Below are positions 25,297-34,447 of a DNA stretch of 64,000 nucleotides, one piece after another. Both the position numbers and the translations under genes were made by a program. Every line of letters starts with the position of its first letter. Position 1 is the first letter of the stretch. The stretch comes from Miniphocaeibacter massiliensis (GTDB lineage: Bacteria > Bacillota > Clostridia > Tissierellales > Peptoniphilaceae): contig NZ_OCTQ01000004.1 of the NCBI RefSeq assembly GCF_900232905.1, positions 62,001 through 126,000 on the forward strand, in the 5' to 3' direction. The notes below the pieces were generated by a model that searched no databases, was not told the origin of the DNA, and saw only the letters and a list, made by a program, of their open reading frames with translations.

Positions 25297-26574
25297 TTAT
25301 TTAATTCTTTTTACTATTTTATTAGCCTCTTTATAAGTTTTTTCTATACTATCTCCTATATGAAATTCCCCATCCTCATATAAGATTTTCCCATTTATCA
25401 TGGTCAGTTTTACATTGCTTTTACTACCACTGTAAACTATATTTTTACTTATATTATTTATAGGCTGCATATTAGGTTGTTTTAAGTCTATTACAACCAT
25501 ATCCGCTAGTTTTCCAACCTCTAAAGCATCACAATTTTCAAGTCCCATAGCCTTTGCTCCATTAACAGTAGCCATTTTCAAAACTTCGTCTCCATTTACT
25601 ACAGAAGCATCTTTTGCAGCCACTTTTGTAAGTCCTGAAACTAAAAACATCTCTCTAAACATATCCAATGCATTGTTACTAGCTGGACCATCTGTCCCTA
25701 TTGCTACTGGTATATTTTTATTTAAAAATTTATCTATTCTAGCAATACCACTTGCAAGTTTTATATTTGAAGAAGGATTTGTAACAACAAACAACTCTTT
25801 TTCTTTAAATATTTTCATATCTTCTTCACTTAAATATACACAATGATATCCTCCTCCACCATTATCGTAAATTCCTAACGAATCTAAGTACACAGTTGGA
25901 GTCATACCATTTCTTTTAATGCAACTATTTACTTCTTCTAATGTTTCAGAATTATGTGTCCAAACAGGAGCATTGTATTTTTTAGAAAGTTTAGCTAAAT
26001 CTTTTAAAGGTTCTTTACTTGTTGTATATTCTGCATGAAAACCTAGCTTATAAGAAATCAAACCATCATATTTACTATTATTATTAAAGGTGATAAAATT
26101 CTCTTCTAATTTTTCTACACTATTAGTAAAGTCATTTAAATCTCCTGCTATTACTGTTCTAAAGCCACATTCAAAAGAAGCCTGTGCTATTTGTTCTGCA
26201 TGAAAATACATATCAAAGTTAGCTGTTATACCTGAAGTTAAATACTCCAAAATAGCTAGTTTACTAAGCCAATATATATCCTCTGGTACTAACTGTGTCT
26301 CTTTGGGAAACACTTTTTTATTCAACCATTCCTTAAGAGGATAATCATCTGCCAAAGACCTTAAAAAAGTCATCCCCGAATGAGTATGTGCATTTTTAAA
26401 ACCTGGAATAAGCAAATTACCTTTTAGGTTTATTTCTCTATCCCACTTTATTTCAGTTTCCTTTTTATCACCTATATGTTCTATTTTATTTCCTACAACC
26501 CACAGCTCTTTTTCTAAAATTTCCATTTCATTTGTTGTAGGAAGTATTTTTCCGTTGTAAAATCTTATATTCAT
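25297..26574 (-). CDS. Amidohydrolase, S-adenosylhomocysteine/methylthioadenosine deaminase-like
   Basis: The 425-residue metal-dependent hydrolase has the first metal ligands in NAHTHSGMTFLRSLADD, a third His in FHAEYT, a fourth region GYHCVYL and the catalytic Asp in IGTDGPASNN. This matches the MtaD/SsnA/TrzN branch that deaminates adenosine-type or guanine-type substrates. AGGTG precedes ATG by five bases. It lies 13 bases after punA in the same direction, supporting a role in nucleoside salvage. The exact base specificity is uncertain. Confidence 0.85.
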   Translation of the reverse strand: MNIRFYNGKILPTTNEMEILEKELWVVGNKIEHIGDKKETEIKWDREINLKGNLLIPGFKNAHTHSGMTFLRSLADDYPLKEWLNKKVFPKETQLVPEDIYWLSKLAILEYLTSGITANFDMYFHAEQIAQASFECGFRTVIAGDLNDFTNSVEKLEENFITFNNNSKYDGLISYKLGFHAEYTTSKEPLKDLAKLSKKYNAPVWTHNSETLEEVNSCIKRNGMTPTVYLDSLGIYDNGGGGYHCVYLSEEDMKIFKEKELFVVTNPSSNIKLASGIARIDKFLNKNIPVAIGTDGPASNNALDMFREMFLVSGLTKVAAKDASVVNGDEVLKMATVNGAKAMGLENCDALEVGKLADMVVIDLKQPNMQPINNISKNIVYSGSKSNVKLTMINGKILYEDGEFHIGDSIEKTYKEANKIVKRIK

Positions 26575-26587
26575 TTAAGCACCTACT

Positions 26588-27421
26588 CTAATTACCTTTC
26601 CCTATTTCTATAATAGACTGCTCCACTAAAGTTTTAAACAAAGGTGCAACTCTATCTGCCGTTTCTGACACTTCTTCATGTGATAAAGGAGTTTCTGAAA
26701 TACCCGAAGCCATATTAGTTATACAAGATATTCCACAAATTTTCATTCCAATATGCTTTGCTGCAACAGCTTCACAAGTTGTACTCATTCCTACAGCATC
26801 AGCCCCTAATACCGAACACATTTTTATTTCAGCAGGACTTTCAAAATTAGGTCCTGTTAGTTGTAAATACACTCCTTCTTGAATGTTTATATTGTTATTT
26901 TTAGCAGCAAGTTCTATTTTTCCTATTAAATCTTTACTATATACCTCTGACATATCTGGAAATCTTGTTCCAAATTCTTCAAAGTTTTTTCCTATTAATG
27001 GAGATGGAACAAATGAACTAATCTGGTCTTTAATAACCATAAAATCTCCAACGTTAAATTCTTTATTTATTCCACCAGAAGCATTTGTTAAAAATAGTAC
27101 TTCTGCCCCCATCATTTTCATAAGTCTAATAGGTAAAACAACTTTATCCATAGAGTACCCTTCGTAATAATGTACTCTACCCTGCATTATTACAAGAGGA
27201 ATATCTTTAATGTATCCAAAAACAAATCTTCCTTTATGTCCTTCAACAGTTGACTTTGGAAAACCAGCAATATCTTTATAGTCAATTATATTAGTAATAT
27301 TTATTTGTTCTGCAAAATCTCCTAACCCAGACCCTAATACTAAAGCTATCTTAGGTTTTATAGTTATTTTATCTTTTATGCTGTTATAACAGTTTTTAAC
27401 ATCTTCATATAAATTATTCAT
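26588..27421 (-). CDS. punA: Purine-nucleoside phosphorylase
   Basis: The 277-residue trimeric-type PNP carries LVLGSGLGDFAEQI, EGHKGRFVFG, MQGRVHYYEGYSM, LTNASGGIN, LTGPNFESPAEIKM and GMSTTCEAVAAKH. These form the phosphate, ribose and purine sites of class I enzymes for guanosine and inosine. It cleaves purine nucleosides with phosphate to the base and ribose 1-phosphate. GAGGT precedes ATG. It heads a two-gene salvage operon with the deaminase downstream. Confidence 0.94.
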   Translation of the reverse strand: MNNLYEDVKNCYNSIKDKITIKPKIALVLGSGLGDFAEQINITNIIDYKDIAGFPKSTVEGHKGRFVFGYIKDIPLVIMQGRVHYYEGYSMDKVVLPIRLMKMMGAEVLFLTNASGGINKEFNVGDFMVIKDQISSFVPSPLIGKNFEEFGTRFPDMSEVYSKDLIGKIELAAKNNNINIQEGVYLQLTGPNFESPAEIKMCSVLGADAVGMSTTCEAVAAKHIGMKICGISCITNMASGISETPLSHEEVSETADRVAPLFKTLVEQSIIEIGKGN

Positions 27422-27505
27422 ATTTACCTCTTCTTCTTGGTTTCTAAAATTAATAATTAAATATTATTATATTTTATCTAATTTATCTATGCTTTTTGTC
27501 TAACT

Positions 27506-27543
27506 AAAAAAGTACAAATGATTTGAATTTTCATCTGTACTTT
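27506..27543 (-). terminator. Terminator of the CoA-transferase/transporter operon
   Basis: On the minus strand AAAGTACA-GATGA pairs with TCAT-TGTACTTT with one mismatch around an AATTC-containing loop, followed by a run of T. It lies about 47 bases past the transporter stop. Confidence 0.75.
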
Positions 27544-27590
27544 ATTATATCAAAGATTTATTTTTACTTTTGTTTATACTGTAATATTAT

Positions 27591-29057
27591 TTACATCAAA
27601 GACTTTATTAAAGGATATCCTATAAATGTAGTTATTAACGCAGATAATACCACAAATAATATACCATACTTAATTATTGTTGAATTTTTACTATTATCAT
27701 CTGCATGTAACATTGCTATTGGAGCAAATGATGAAGGCATTACATATGCTAATGAGCCATTCATAGTAGTTGTTATTGCAACTGCCATTGGGTGAATTGC
27801 TCCTGTGCTAACAGCTATTGATATAGCAACTCCTGTCATTATTGTAATTGTAGTAACGTTGGATGCAAAATTAGTCAACATACAAGAAACCAATGCTAAA
27901 ATAAACACTATTGCATATTCTGGTATTTTTAAAATAATTGGTTCTAAATTTTTAATTATAAACTCATTTAGTCCAACATTTTCATTTGACATTGCACTTC
28001 CTAATAAAACTCCTACAGCTATAAAAAATATAATTCCCCAAGGAAATTTATCTTCCATTACATTTTTAAGATTTAATACTGGTTCTTTGTTTACTTGTAC
28101 TACTGATAATATTACAACAGCAATCAAAGCCCAGAAAGTTATAGAATATTTACTTAAAAACACTAATATAGCTGCATCTTTTGCTAAAAATAACGACAAT
28201 ATTCCTGGCAACATCCATAGCAAAACTGTACCAAAGAAAACTATTACTGTTATTTTTTCTCTTAAATCCATAGGTTTTATCTCATCTAATACTTTATTTA
28301 TGTCAAAATTTTCAAATTTTTCAACATTTGGTTTTAACAATAACTTCACTACAATACACAATAATGTAAATAATACTATTGCAACAGGAATCCCATAAAC
28401 CATATAATCAAACATACTAATTGCTGTACCCGACGCAGTTTCATATATTCCCATTCCTAAAAGAGCTAAAGAGTGAGATATTGGTGTTGCAGCTCCTCCT
28501 ATATTTATTGCAAATACAACTCCTAAAGTTAAAACATTTGCATACCTATCTTTTCCAGTATATCCTAGTTCCTTAAGTATCTTATTTGCAAATCCCAAGA
28601 AAAAAGCCGTTGCTGGAACTTGATCCATAAACATTCCGACTATCATACCAAGAGCCATAAACGCATAAGTAAAAATCCATGGATTTTTGCTTACAAATTT
28701 TCTACTCATATAAAATGCTGCTAGTCTATTAGTAAACCCTGCTCTGTTTAAAGCTTCAGTTAATACAAAACTCATTATTACAAATGTAATAATCCAATTT
28801 CCTATTGATGCAGATAACACTTCATTTAATGTCATAACTCCTGTAAGTGAAATAAGCGCAAAGGAAAAAAATACTGGCCATAGTGTATCAACTGTTGATA
28901 ATAATAAAATTGTACCTATAAATACACCTATTAACTTCATACCTGCAGAAGTTATTGGTGCTACTGGTGGAATTATCCAAAATATTAAAAATACTGCAAA
29001 ACAAGCTAATATTTTTAGCAAATGAACTCTATCCATACATAATTTTTGAGACTTCAT
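27591..29057 (-). CDS. DASS (SLC13) family anion:Na+ symporter
   Basis: The 488-residue protein has about 11-12 membrane segments and internal symmetry, with the duplicated Ser-Asn-like hairpin regions INIGGAATPISHS and TNFASNVTTITI. These are typical of divalent-anion:Na+ symporters (CitT/SdcS/VcINDY). It likely imports a carboxylate at the cytoplasmic membrane. It is the last gene of the atoDA-thiolase operon, so the cargo may be a short-chain or keto acid activated by that CoA transferase; that is inference. GGGAG precedes ATG. A 36-base palindrome lies upstream. Confidence 0.88.
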   Translation of the reverse strand: MKSQKLCMDRVHLLKILACFAVFLIFWIIPPVAPITSAGMKLIGVFIGTILLLSTVDTLWPVFFSFALISLTGVMTLNEVLSASIGNWIITFVIMSFVLTEALNRAGFTNRLAAFYMSRKFVSKNPWIFTYAFMALGMIVGMFMDQVPATAFFLGFANKILKELGYTGKDRYANVLTLGVVFAINIGGAATPISHSLALLGMGIYETASGTAISMFDYMVYGIPVAIVLFTLLCIVVKLLLKPNVEKFENFDINKVLDEIKPMDLREKITVIVFFGTVLLWMLPGILSLFLAKDAAILVFLSKYSITFWALIAVVILSVVQVNKEPVLNLKNVMEDKFPWGIIFFIAVGVLLGSAMSNENVGLNEFIIKNLEPIILKIPEYAIVFILALVSCMLTNFASNVTTITIMTGVAISIAVSTGAIHPMAVAITTTMNGSLAYVMPSSFAPIAMLHADDNSKNSTIIKYGILFVVLSALITTFIGYPLIKSLM

Positions 29058-29092
29058 TTTTATTCTCCCTATATATATTTAAATTATTGTAT

Positions 29093-29128
29093 TGAACAAA
29101 GTAGTTAATTAATTAACTACTTTGTTCA
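29093..29128. promoter_or_regulatory. Perfect 36-bp palindrome upstream of the DASS transporter gene
   Basis: Arms of 18 bases (TGAACAAAGTAGTTAATT and its complement) meet without a spacer. No T run follows in the minus direction, so it is not an ordinary intrinsic terminator. It may be an operator or an RNA hairpin that sets transporter expression within the operon. Confidence 0.6.
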
Positions 29129-29136
29129 TAAAATTA

Positions 29137-29817
29137 CTAATTCTCGTACGATTTATTGAATTTGTTTTTATAAATCGATGTAAATGAAAAATATTTGTCT
29201 ATTATATTAGAAAATACTTGTATCATATTTCCAGTAAATAACATTGAAACTACTGTTCCTATAGCCACTCCTTCTATACTCTTAAAATACATTAATGAAA
29301 TAGCACTTGCTATAAGAACACTTGTAATGTCAAATACTGTCTTTACAAACTTTATCGATTTATTTGATTTATCACTAATAACTTTTACAAATATATCAAA
29401 TGGTAAAGCTGTTAAATCACTTTTCAAACACAAGCTTATTCCAAATGATAAACTAGTAAATGCTATTATATATAAAACTATACTATTTATTTCACCTATA
29501 CTTGTAAATGAAAGTAGCCAGCTATAAAAATCTATTATTACACCAAATAAAAGCCCTAATAATATTGAATATATATACTTTTTTTTAATACCTGTTAATA
29601 ATACCAATATTGTAATTAATAACACTTCATACAATATTGTAGTATTGCCTAAACTAATGCTTGGTATCACTTTATTAACAATAAATGGTATAGAAGAAAT
29701 AGTAGATACTCCAAAATTACTTTTTATATATATTACTATCGCAAAACCATTTAATAAAATTCCAATTATTAAAGCTAATTCACTTGGAAAAAATTTTTTA
29801 CTCTTTATATCTTTCAT
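29137..29817 (-). CDS. YczE/YitT-like integral membrane protein
   Basis: The 226-residue protein has about five to six membrane segments, with LNGFAIVIYIKSNFGVSTIS at the N-terminus and a second repeat FGISLCLKSDLTALPFDIF. This internal repeat pattern is typical of the YczE/YyaS (COG2364-like) membrane family of unknown function. ATG follows the thiolase stop by one base, with no clear ribosome site, so translation is probably coupled. Its place between a thiolase and a carboxylate transporter suggests an accessory transport role, but no function is proven. Confidence 0.72.
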   Translation of the reverse strand: MKDIKSKKFFPSELALIIGILLNGFAIVIYIKSNFGVSTISSIPFIVNKVIPSISLGNTTILYEVLLITILVLLTGIKKKYIYSILLGLLFGVIIDFYSWLLSFTSIGEINSIVLYIIAFTSLSFGISLCLKSDLTALPFDIFVKVISDKSNKSIKFVKTVFDITSVLIASAISLMYFKSIEGVAIGTVVSMLFTGNMIQVFSNIIDKYFSFTSIYKNKFNKSYEN

Positions 29818-29818
29818 T

Positions 29819-31066
29819 TTATTCTACATAACTACCGTTTTCTAAAAGAATTGCTATACCTTGTCCACCTCCTATACATGCAGATGCTATAGCATATCTT
29901 TTCTCAGGTTTATTTTTAAATTCATAACAAATAGTTGTAATTATTCTAGCTCCACTCATTCCTAATGGATGACCTAAAGCAACAGCTCCACCATTTGGAT
30001 TTAATCTACTGTATAATTCTGAACCCATAGGTATATTCAAGTTATCTTTATCTAAACATCCCAATACTTGACCTGAAAAAGCTTCGTTTATCTCAATTAT
30101 GTCTATATCGCTCATCGCTAAATTATTTCTATGTAATAGTTGTTTAATTGCCTCTACTGGACCAAGTCCCATTAATCTAGGATCACAACCTGTAATCGTA
30201 TAATCTACCATTCTTGCCATAATATCTAATCCTCTGTCTTTTGCAATAGATTCTTTTGTAAATATTTCAAAAGCTCCCCCATCGTTTAATCCAGAGGCAT
30301 TACCAGCTGTAATTGTACCATTTTCTGGTTTGAAAACCGGTCTTAATTTTGCTAAAGCTTCTAAAGTAGTATTTGGTCTTAAATGTCCATCTTTATCTAC
30401 AATAGTTATATTACCTTTTCTATCTTTTATTTCTACTGGAACTATTTCTTGAGCTAATCTTCCTGACTCCATTGCATTTTTAGCTTTCATTTGGCTATCA
30501 TAAGCAAATTGATCTTGAGATTCTCTAGATATATTATATTTTTCAACTATATTTTCTGCTGTAATACCCATGTGTGTAATATCTTTATTAGGTTTTCCAG
30601 ATGCAGTTCTATGACCTTCATCATTGGAATCTATCATTTTAATATCTCCCATTTTCAATCCAGACCATCTAACTTTTGTTGGAAGATAATATTCTGCTCT
30701 TGATAAAGATTCTGCTCCTCCTGCTGCAATAAAGCTTCTTTCCATCAATAATAATTCATGTGCAGCACTTATAGCTGATTGTAATCCTGAGCCACAAATT
30801 CTATTAACTGTAAATCCTGTTGATTCATTCCTAAGACCTGTATTTATTCCTATTATTCTTCCTAAGTTATTTGTAGCTTGTGAACCTGTAACATGACCTA
30901 CTATTACTTCTTCTATATCTTCTTTATTTATTCCAGCTCTTTCTATTGCTCCTTCTAGTGCTGTTTGTCCTAAATCTTCAACCGGTACAGTAGTAAGTTC
31001 TCCTAAGTAAGCTCCTACAGCAGTTCTTGCTGCTCCTACTATAACAATATTTTCTTTATTATTCAT
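29819..31066 (-). CDS. Acetyl-CoA acetyltransferase (thiolase)
   Basis: The 415-residue thiolase has the nucleophilic Cys in NRICGSGLQSA, the catalytic GHPLGMSGAR His and the second Cys in SACIGGGQG. AARTAVGAYLG at the start and NEAFSGQV are also typical. It cleaves or forms acetoacetyl-CoA. Placed after atoD and atoA, it would thiolyse acetoacetyl-CoA made by the CoA transferase, or work in reverse towards butyrate-type products. It ends one base before the YczE-like gene. Confidence 0.93.
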   Translation of the reverse strand: MNNKENIVIVGAARTAVGAYLGELTTVPVEDLGQTALEGAIERAGINKEDIEEVIVGHVTGSQATNNLGRIIGINTGLRNESTGFTVNRICGSGLQSAISAAHELLLMERSFIAAGGAESLSRAEYYLPTKVRWSGLKMGDIKMIDSNDEGHRTASGKPNKDITHMGITAENIVEKYNISRESQDQFAYDSQMKAKNAMESGRLAQEIVPVEIKDRKGNITIVDKDGHLRPNTTLEALAKLRPVFKPENGTITAGNASGLNDGGAFEIFTKESIAKDRGLDIMARMVDYTITGCDPRLMGLGPVEAIKQLLHRNNLAMSDIDIIEINEAFSGQVLGCLDKDNLNIPMGSELYSRLNPNGGAVALGHPLGMSGARIITTICYEFKNKPEKRYAIASACIGGGQGIAILLENGSYVE

Positions 31067-31087
31067 AATAATCCTCCAAAATATTTA

Positions 31088-31774
31088 TTAAATAATCATC
31101 TCTACTAAATCGTCACTAATTTTAACTTCAGCATCTATTTCTTCCAATATATTATCTATTTCAAACATCGGATTATATGCAGTTAATACAAATCCACTAT
31201 CAGTTATTTCTACTATAGCTTTTTCTGTAACTATCATATTTACAGCATTTTTTGCAGTCAAAGGTATAGTACAATTTTTCAATAACTTAGCTCTTCCTTT
31301 ATTTGTATGGAATGTAGCAACTATAACTTTTTTTGCTCCAACGCAAAGGTCCATTGCTCCACCCATACCTGTTACTAATTTTCCAGGTATTTCATAATTT
31401 GCAATATTACCTTTTTCATCTACCTCCATTGTTCCCAATACAGTTACATCTACATGTCCTCCTCGAATAATACCAAAAGACAAAGAACTATCGAAAAATG
31501 CTGCTCCTTCAATTATATTTGTTGGATATCCTGATGAGCTTATTACATCTGGATCATATCCTTCGTCACCCTCAGATGCATCCCCTGCTGTTCCTACTAA
31601 ACCGTTTTCCGCTTGTAGAATAATATCTTGTTCTTCTGTAACATAGTTAGAAACCAAAGTCGGTATTCCTACACCTAAATTTACAAGATTTCCTTTTTCT
31701 AATTTTGCCGCTATATTTTTAGCAATTATATTTCTTAAAACTTTCTTATCTATTACTTTTTCTTCAACAGTCAT
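31088..31774 (-). CDS. atoA: 3-oxoacid/acetoacetate CoA-transferase, beta subunit
   Basis: The 228-residue protein has the catalytic Glu in LQAENGLVG, the thioester-forming residue of family I CoA transferases, preceded by VNLGVGIPTL. GGAMDLCVGAKKVIVA is also typical. With AtoD it moves CoA between acetoacetate or another short acid and acetyl- or butyryl-CoA. It starts two bases after the atoD stop. Clostridial CtfB is an equivalent name; substrate range cannot be read from sequence. Confidence 0.92.
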   Translation of the reverse strand: MTVEEKVIDKKVLRNIIAKNIAAKLEKGNLVNLGVGIPTLVSNYVTEEQDIILQAENGLVGTAGDASEGDEGYDPDVISSSGYPTNIIEGAAFFDSSLSFGIIRGGHVDVTVLGTMEVDEKGNIANYEIPGKLVTGMGGAMDLCVGAKKVIVATFHTNKGRAKLLKNCTIPLTAKNAVNMIVTEKAIVEITDSGFVLTAYNPMFEIDNILEEIDAEVKISDDLVEMII

Positions 31775-31776
31775 TA

Positions 31777-32442
31777 TTAATTTCCTCCTTCTACTATATA
31801 ATCTACAAATATAGATGGAGTTTCTATCATATCAGGATTTAATTCTCCTACTTCTACTACTTCATCTGCTTGAACAATAGTAATGTCTGAAGCTGTCGCC
31901 ATCATAGGACCATGAGCCTTGTTTGTTCCATGATAGATTAAGTTCCCCATTTTATCTGCTTTCTTAGCTTTTATTATAGTCACATTCGCTTTTAATGGTG
32001 TTTCTAACAAATATTCTTTTCCTTCAACCTCTATTTTTTCTTTTCCTTTTTCTAGATTAGTTCCTACTCCTGTAGGTGTTAATACTCCTCCTAATCCAAA
32101 GCCTCCACACCTTATTCTTTCTATCAAAGTTCCTTGTGGAACAAATTCTACTTCTATCTCTCCATCCCTAAGTTGTCTTCCAGTCTCTGGATTTGTTCCA
32201 ATATGTGATACAATTGCTTTTTTTACTAATTTTGATAAAATCAATGCGCCTACATTTGATTCATCTAAACCTGTATCATTACATATTAGTGTTAAATCCT
32301 TAACTCCTTTGTTTACTATTCCATTAATTAATTTTACAGGATTTCCAGTTCCTGCAAATCCACCAACCATTATAGTATCTCCATTATTTATATGTACCAT
32401 TGCTTCTTCAAGAGTTACTACTTTTCCTTCTACTTTGGTCAT
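31777..32442 (-). CDS. atoD: 3-oxoacid/acetoacetate CoA-transferase, alpha subunit
   Basis: The 221-residue protein has the CoA-binding VGGFAGTGNPVKLI loop and GFGLGGVLTPTGVGT, hallmarks of the AtoD/CtfA/ScoA subunit. It pairs with the beta subunit encoded next. AGGAGG lies seven bases before ATG. It is the first gene of a five-gene operon (alpha, beta, thiolase, YczE-like, DASS transporter) divergent from a LysR regulator. Confidence 0.92.
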   Translation of the reverse strand: MTKVEGKVVTLEEAMVHINNGDTIMVGGFAGTGNPVKLINGIVNKGVKDLTLICNDTGLDESNVGALILSKLVKKAIVSHIGTNPETGRQLRDGEIEVEFVPQGTLIERIRCGGFGLGGVLTPTGVGTNLEKGKEKIEVEGKEYLLETPLKANVTIIKAKKADKMGNLIYHGTNKAHGPMMATASDITIVQADEVVEVGELNPDMIETPSIFVDYIVEGGN

Positions 32443-32501
32443 TTACTAATCCTCCTGTTTTATATTTAACATTCCCAAAATTTAATTTGTATGTTAACAT
32501 T

Positions 32502-32531
32502 AATATACTTTTAAAAGACAATTAAAACCAA
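32502..32531 (-). promoter_or_regulatory. Probable promoter of the atoDA operon
   Basis: On the minus strand TTGGTT (32526-32531), 18 bases, then TATATT (32502-32507). The LysR-type inverted repeat starts 17 bases upstream of the -35, a usual activator position. Confidence 0.5.
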
Positions 32532-32547
32532 TACATTTTTTTTATTC

Positions 32548-32572
32548 ATAGTATAACTTTTAGTTATACTAT
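32548..32572. promoter_or_regulatory. LysR-type operator between atoD and the regulator gene
   Basis: Ten-base arms ATAGTATAAC and GTTATACTAT surround TTTTA and contain the T-N11-A core of LysR-type sites. It overlaps a TATACT box facing the regulator, which fits autorepression. Confidence 0.75.
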
Positions 32573-32628
32573 TATCATTATTCTATATTTAGGTTTTAAT
32601 TGTATATTTAATAATAGGAGTTAAAATC

Positions 32629-33522
32629 ATGGAAATTAGACAACTACAATATATATTAACAATAGTAAAATCTCATTTTAATCTAACTAAAGCTTCTCAA
32701 CTATTATTTATATCTCAACCAGCTTTAAGCAAAATGATTACTACTATTGAATCTCAAATAGGAATACAAATATTTGAAAGACGTAAGGGCAGACTTGTAG
32801 ATTTAACACCTGCGGGAAAAGTACTAGTAAAACATGCCAACAATATCGTTTCAGCACATAATGAAATGAATACATCTATAAGGAAATTTTCCAACAATAT
32901 AGTTGGAAATGTTAAAATTGGAATTCCTTCTATGATTTTAGAAGTATTATTCATTGATATAATATCTAAACTCATATTAGAAAACCCTAATATTCTATTT
33001 GAAATTATTGAAAATAGTGCTACTTTGCTCAATAAAAAATTTTTAAATTCTGAAATAGATATATTAATTTCTATATCTGACGATTACAAATTTAATAATA
33101 TTGAAAAAAAATTAATTACTTCTGAAGCCTTAGTAGCTATAATGAATGTAAAAAATCCATTAACTGAAAAAGATTACCTTGATTGGGAAGATTTAAATTC
33201 ATTAGAATTAGCGTTACCTAATGATAGATATTCAACATATCATATTGTTAAAAATAAACTTATTGATAAAAATATTAAATCTGATATCTTAGTATCTGCA
33301 GCATCTTACAAGTTTTTAATAGAATCTGCTAGTAATAGTAATTTGATAACTATACTTCCTAAAATATTCTATGACTCTATAACAAGTTCTAATGACTATT
33401 TAGTTTTTAGAAAATTTAAAGATCCTATCTTTTGGGATGTAGAAATATCTACAAAAAAAGATAATTTAGGTAATAATTCCCCTGTAGGATTTGCTTATGA
33501 ACTTTTGTTAAATCATTTTTGA
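32629..33522 (+). CDS. LysR-family transcriptional regulator
   Basis: The 297-residue protein has the N-terminal winged helix (MEIRQLQYILTIV, TKASQLLFISQPALSKMI, IFERRKG, LTPAG), followed by a periplasmic-binding-like effector domain from about 90. It is transcribed divergently from the atoDA-thiolase-transporter operon, with a LysR-type palindrome between them, so it most likely controls that operon in response to a metabolite of the pathway. AGGAG precedes ATG. The ligand is unknown. A strong terminator follows at 33621. Confidence 0.9.
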   Translation: MEIRQLQYILTIVKSHFNLTKASQLLFISQPALSKMITTIESQIGIQIFERRKGRLVDLTPAGKVLVKHANNIVSAHNEMNTSIRKFSNNIVGNVKIGIPSMILEVLFIDIISKLILENPNILFEIIENSATLLNKKFLNSEIDILISISDDYKFNNIEKKLITSEALVAIMNVKNPLTEKDYLDWEDLNSLELALPNDRYSTYHIVKNKLIDKNIKSDILVSAASYKFLIESASNSNLITILPKIFYDSITSSNDYLVFRKFKDPIFWDVEISTKKDNLGNNSPVGFAYELLLNHF

Positions 33523-33620
33523 ATAAATCAAAAATTAAAAATACATATTAAACTAAAAAATTAATCTATCTAATTATATTGTGTTTGAACACTTACAAAA
33601 ACATTTTAATTTTCAACACA

Positions 33621-33655
33621 AAAAAAGAAGTAGTATTTTACTACTTCTTTTTTAT
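33621..33655. terminator. Shared bidirectional terminator
   Basis: Fifteen-base arms (AAAAAAGAAGTAGTA and complement) with a TTT loop lie between the convergent LysR and DUF3795-like genes. Confidence 0.9.
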
Positions 33656-33729
33656 TTCCTAATTTAATATTCCATAAATAATGCCTGCGTAAAAAAAATA
33701 TTCTGTATTATATAATTAAAATTGTATAA

Positions 33730-34272
33730 TTATTTTTTTCTTAGCTTTAATGTAATCCCATAACTTTCTGATAATTTTTTAAATTCATTTACTACAAATG
33801 ATGCCTTTTCCTTAATTCCCATGTTTTCCAAGTCTTCATTTAGCTTTAACTGTTCTATTATATCTTTAATATCTTCTAATTTAAAAATATTAACTGCTAA
33901 ACAAAATAAACTTTTTTGTCTACCTGCATTATAATTCTCTAAAAGAAAGTTTAAAATTTCAACTTTTTCAATTTGTTCATTAGTATAAGCTACAGTACCA
34001 ATTTCTTGAAATTTTTCAATATCTTTAAATTGGTTAAAGTGTGTAATGAAGGAATCATATTTATCTGCATCTTTATATTTATCACAAGGAAACTCACTAC
34101 ACTGAAAACAGTATTCAATATCCTCATAATTTAAACTACATCTAGCAATGTAACATGAATGGTGTTTTCCACATCCACATCCTGGACAATGTCCTCTCAA
34201 TCTCATATTGCATAATCCACAGTTTAGCCCACATAAAGAAAAATATGCATTATTTCGTTTAAACTCTTTCAT
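33730..34272 (-). CDS. DUF3795-like cysteine-rich protein
   Basis: The protein is 180 residues from ATG at 34272; a GTG nine bases earlier is possible but has AGGA only two bases away. The first 65 residues hold many cysteines: LCGLNCGLCNMRLRGHCPGC, GCGKHHSCYIARC and YCFQCSEFPC. This is the pattern of DUF3795 proteins, probably a zinc or iron-sulfur binding module. The rest is helical without cysteines. The function is unknown, and the gene is isolated between terminators. Confidence 0.75.
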   Translation of the reverse strand: MKEFKRNNAYFSLCGLNCGLCNMRLRGHCPGCGCGKHHSCYIARCSLNYEDIEYCFQCSEFPCDKYKDADKYDSFITHFNQFKDIEKFQEIGTVAYTNEQIEKVEILNFLLENYNAGRQKSLFCLAVNIFKLEDIKDIIEQLKLNEDLENMGIKEKASFVVNEFKKLSESYGITLKLRKK

Positions 34273-34447
34273 ATCAATCACATCCTAAATATTTGTGCTT
34301 AATTATAAACTTTCTTTCTGATTCTTTGTATTTTCATGCCAAGTATCAAATACGTACTTTAACAACAATAAAATTTCTTTCACTCTTTACATTTTAAGTA
34401 AAGATAAAACCTAAAAAAACTATTTAAGTACAAAATAACGACCAATT

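Noticed and set aside
27805..28398. Plus-strand reading frame of 197 codons opposite the DASS transporter
   Set aside because: It is a shadow of a well-supported membrane-protein gene, with no ribosome site or recognisable domain.
29093..29128. Palindrome as an intrinsic terminator of the YczE-like gene
   Set aside because: No T run follows in the minus direction, and the downstream transporter gene has its own ribosome site but no visible promoter.
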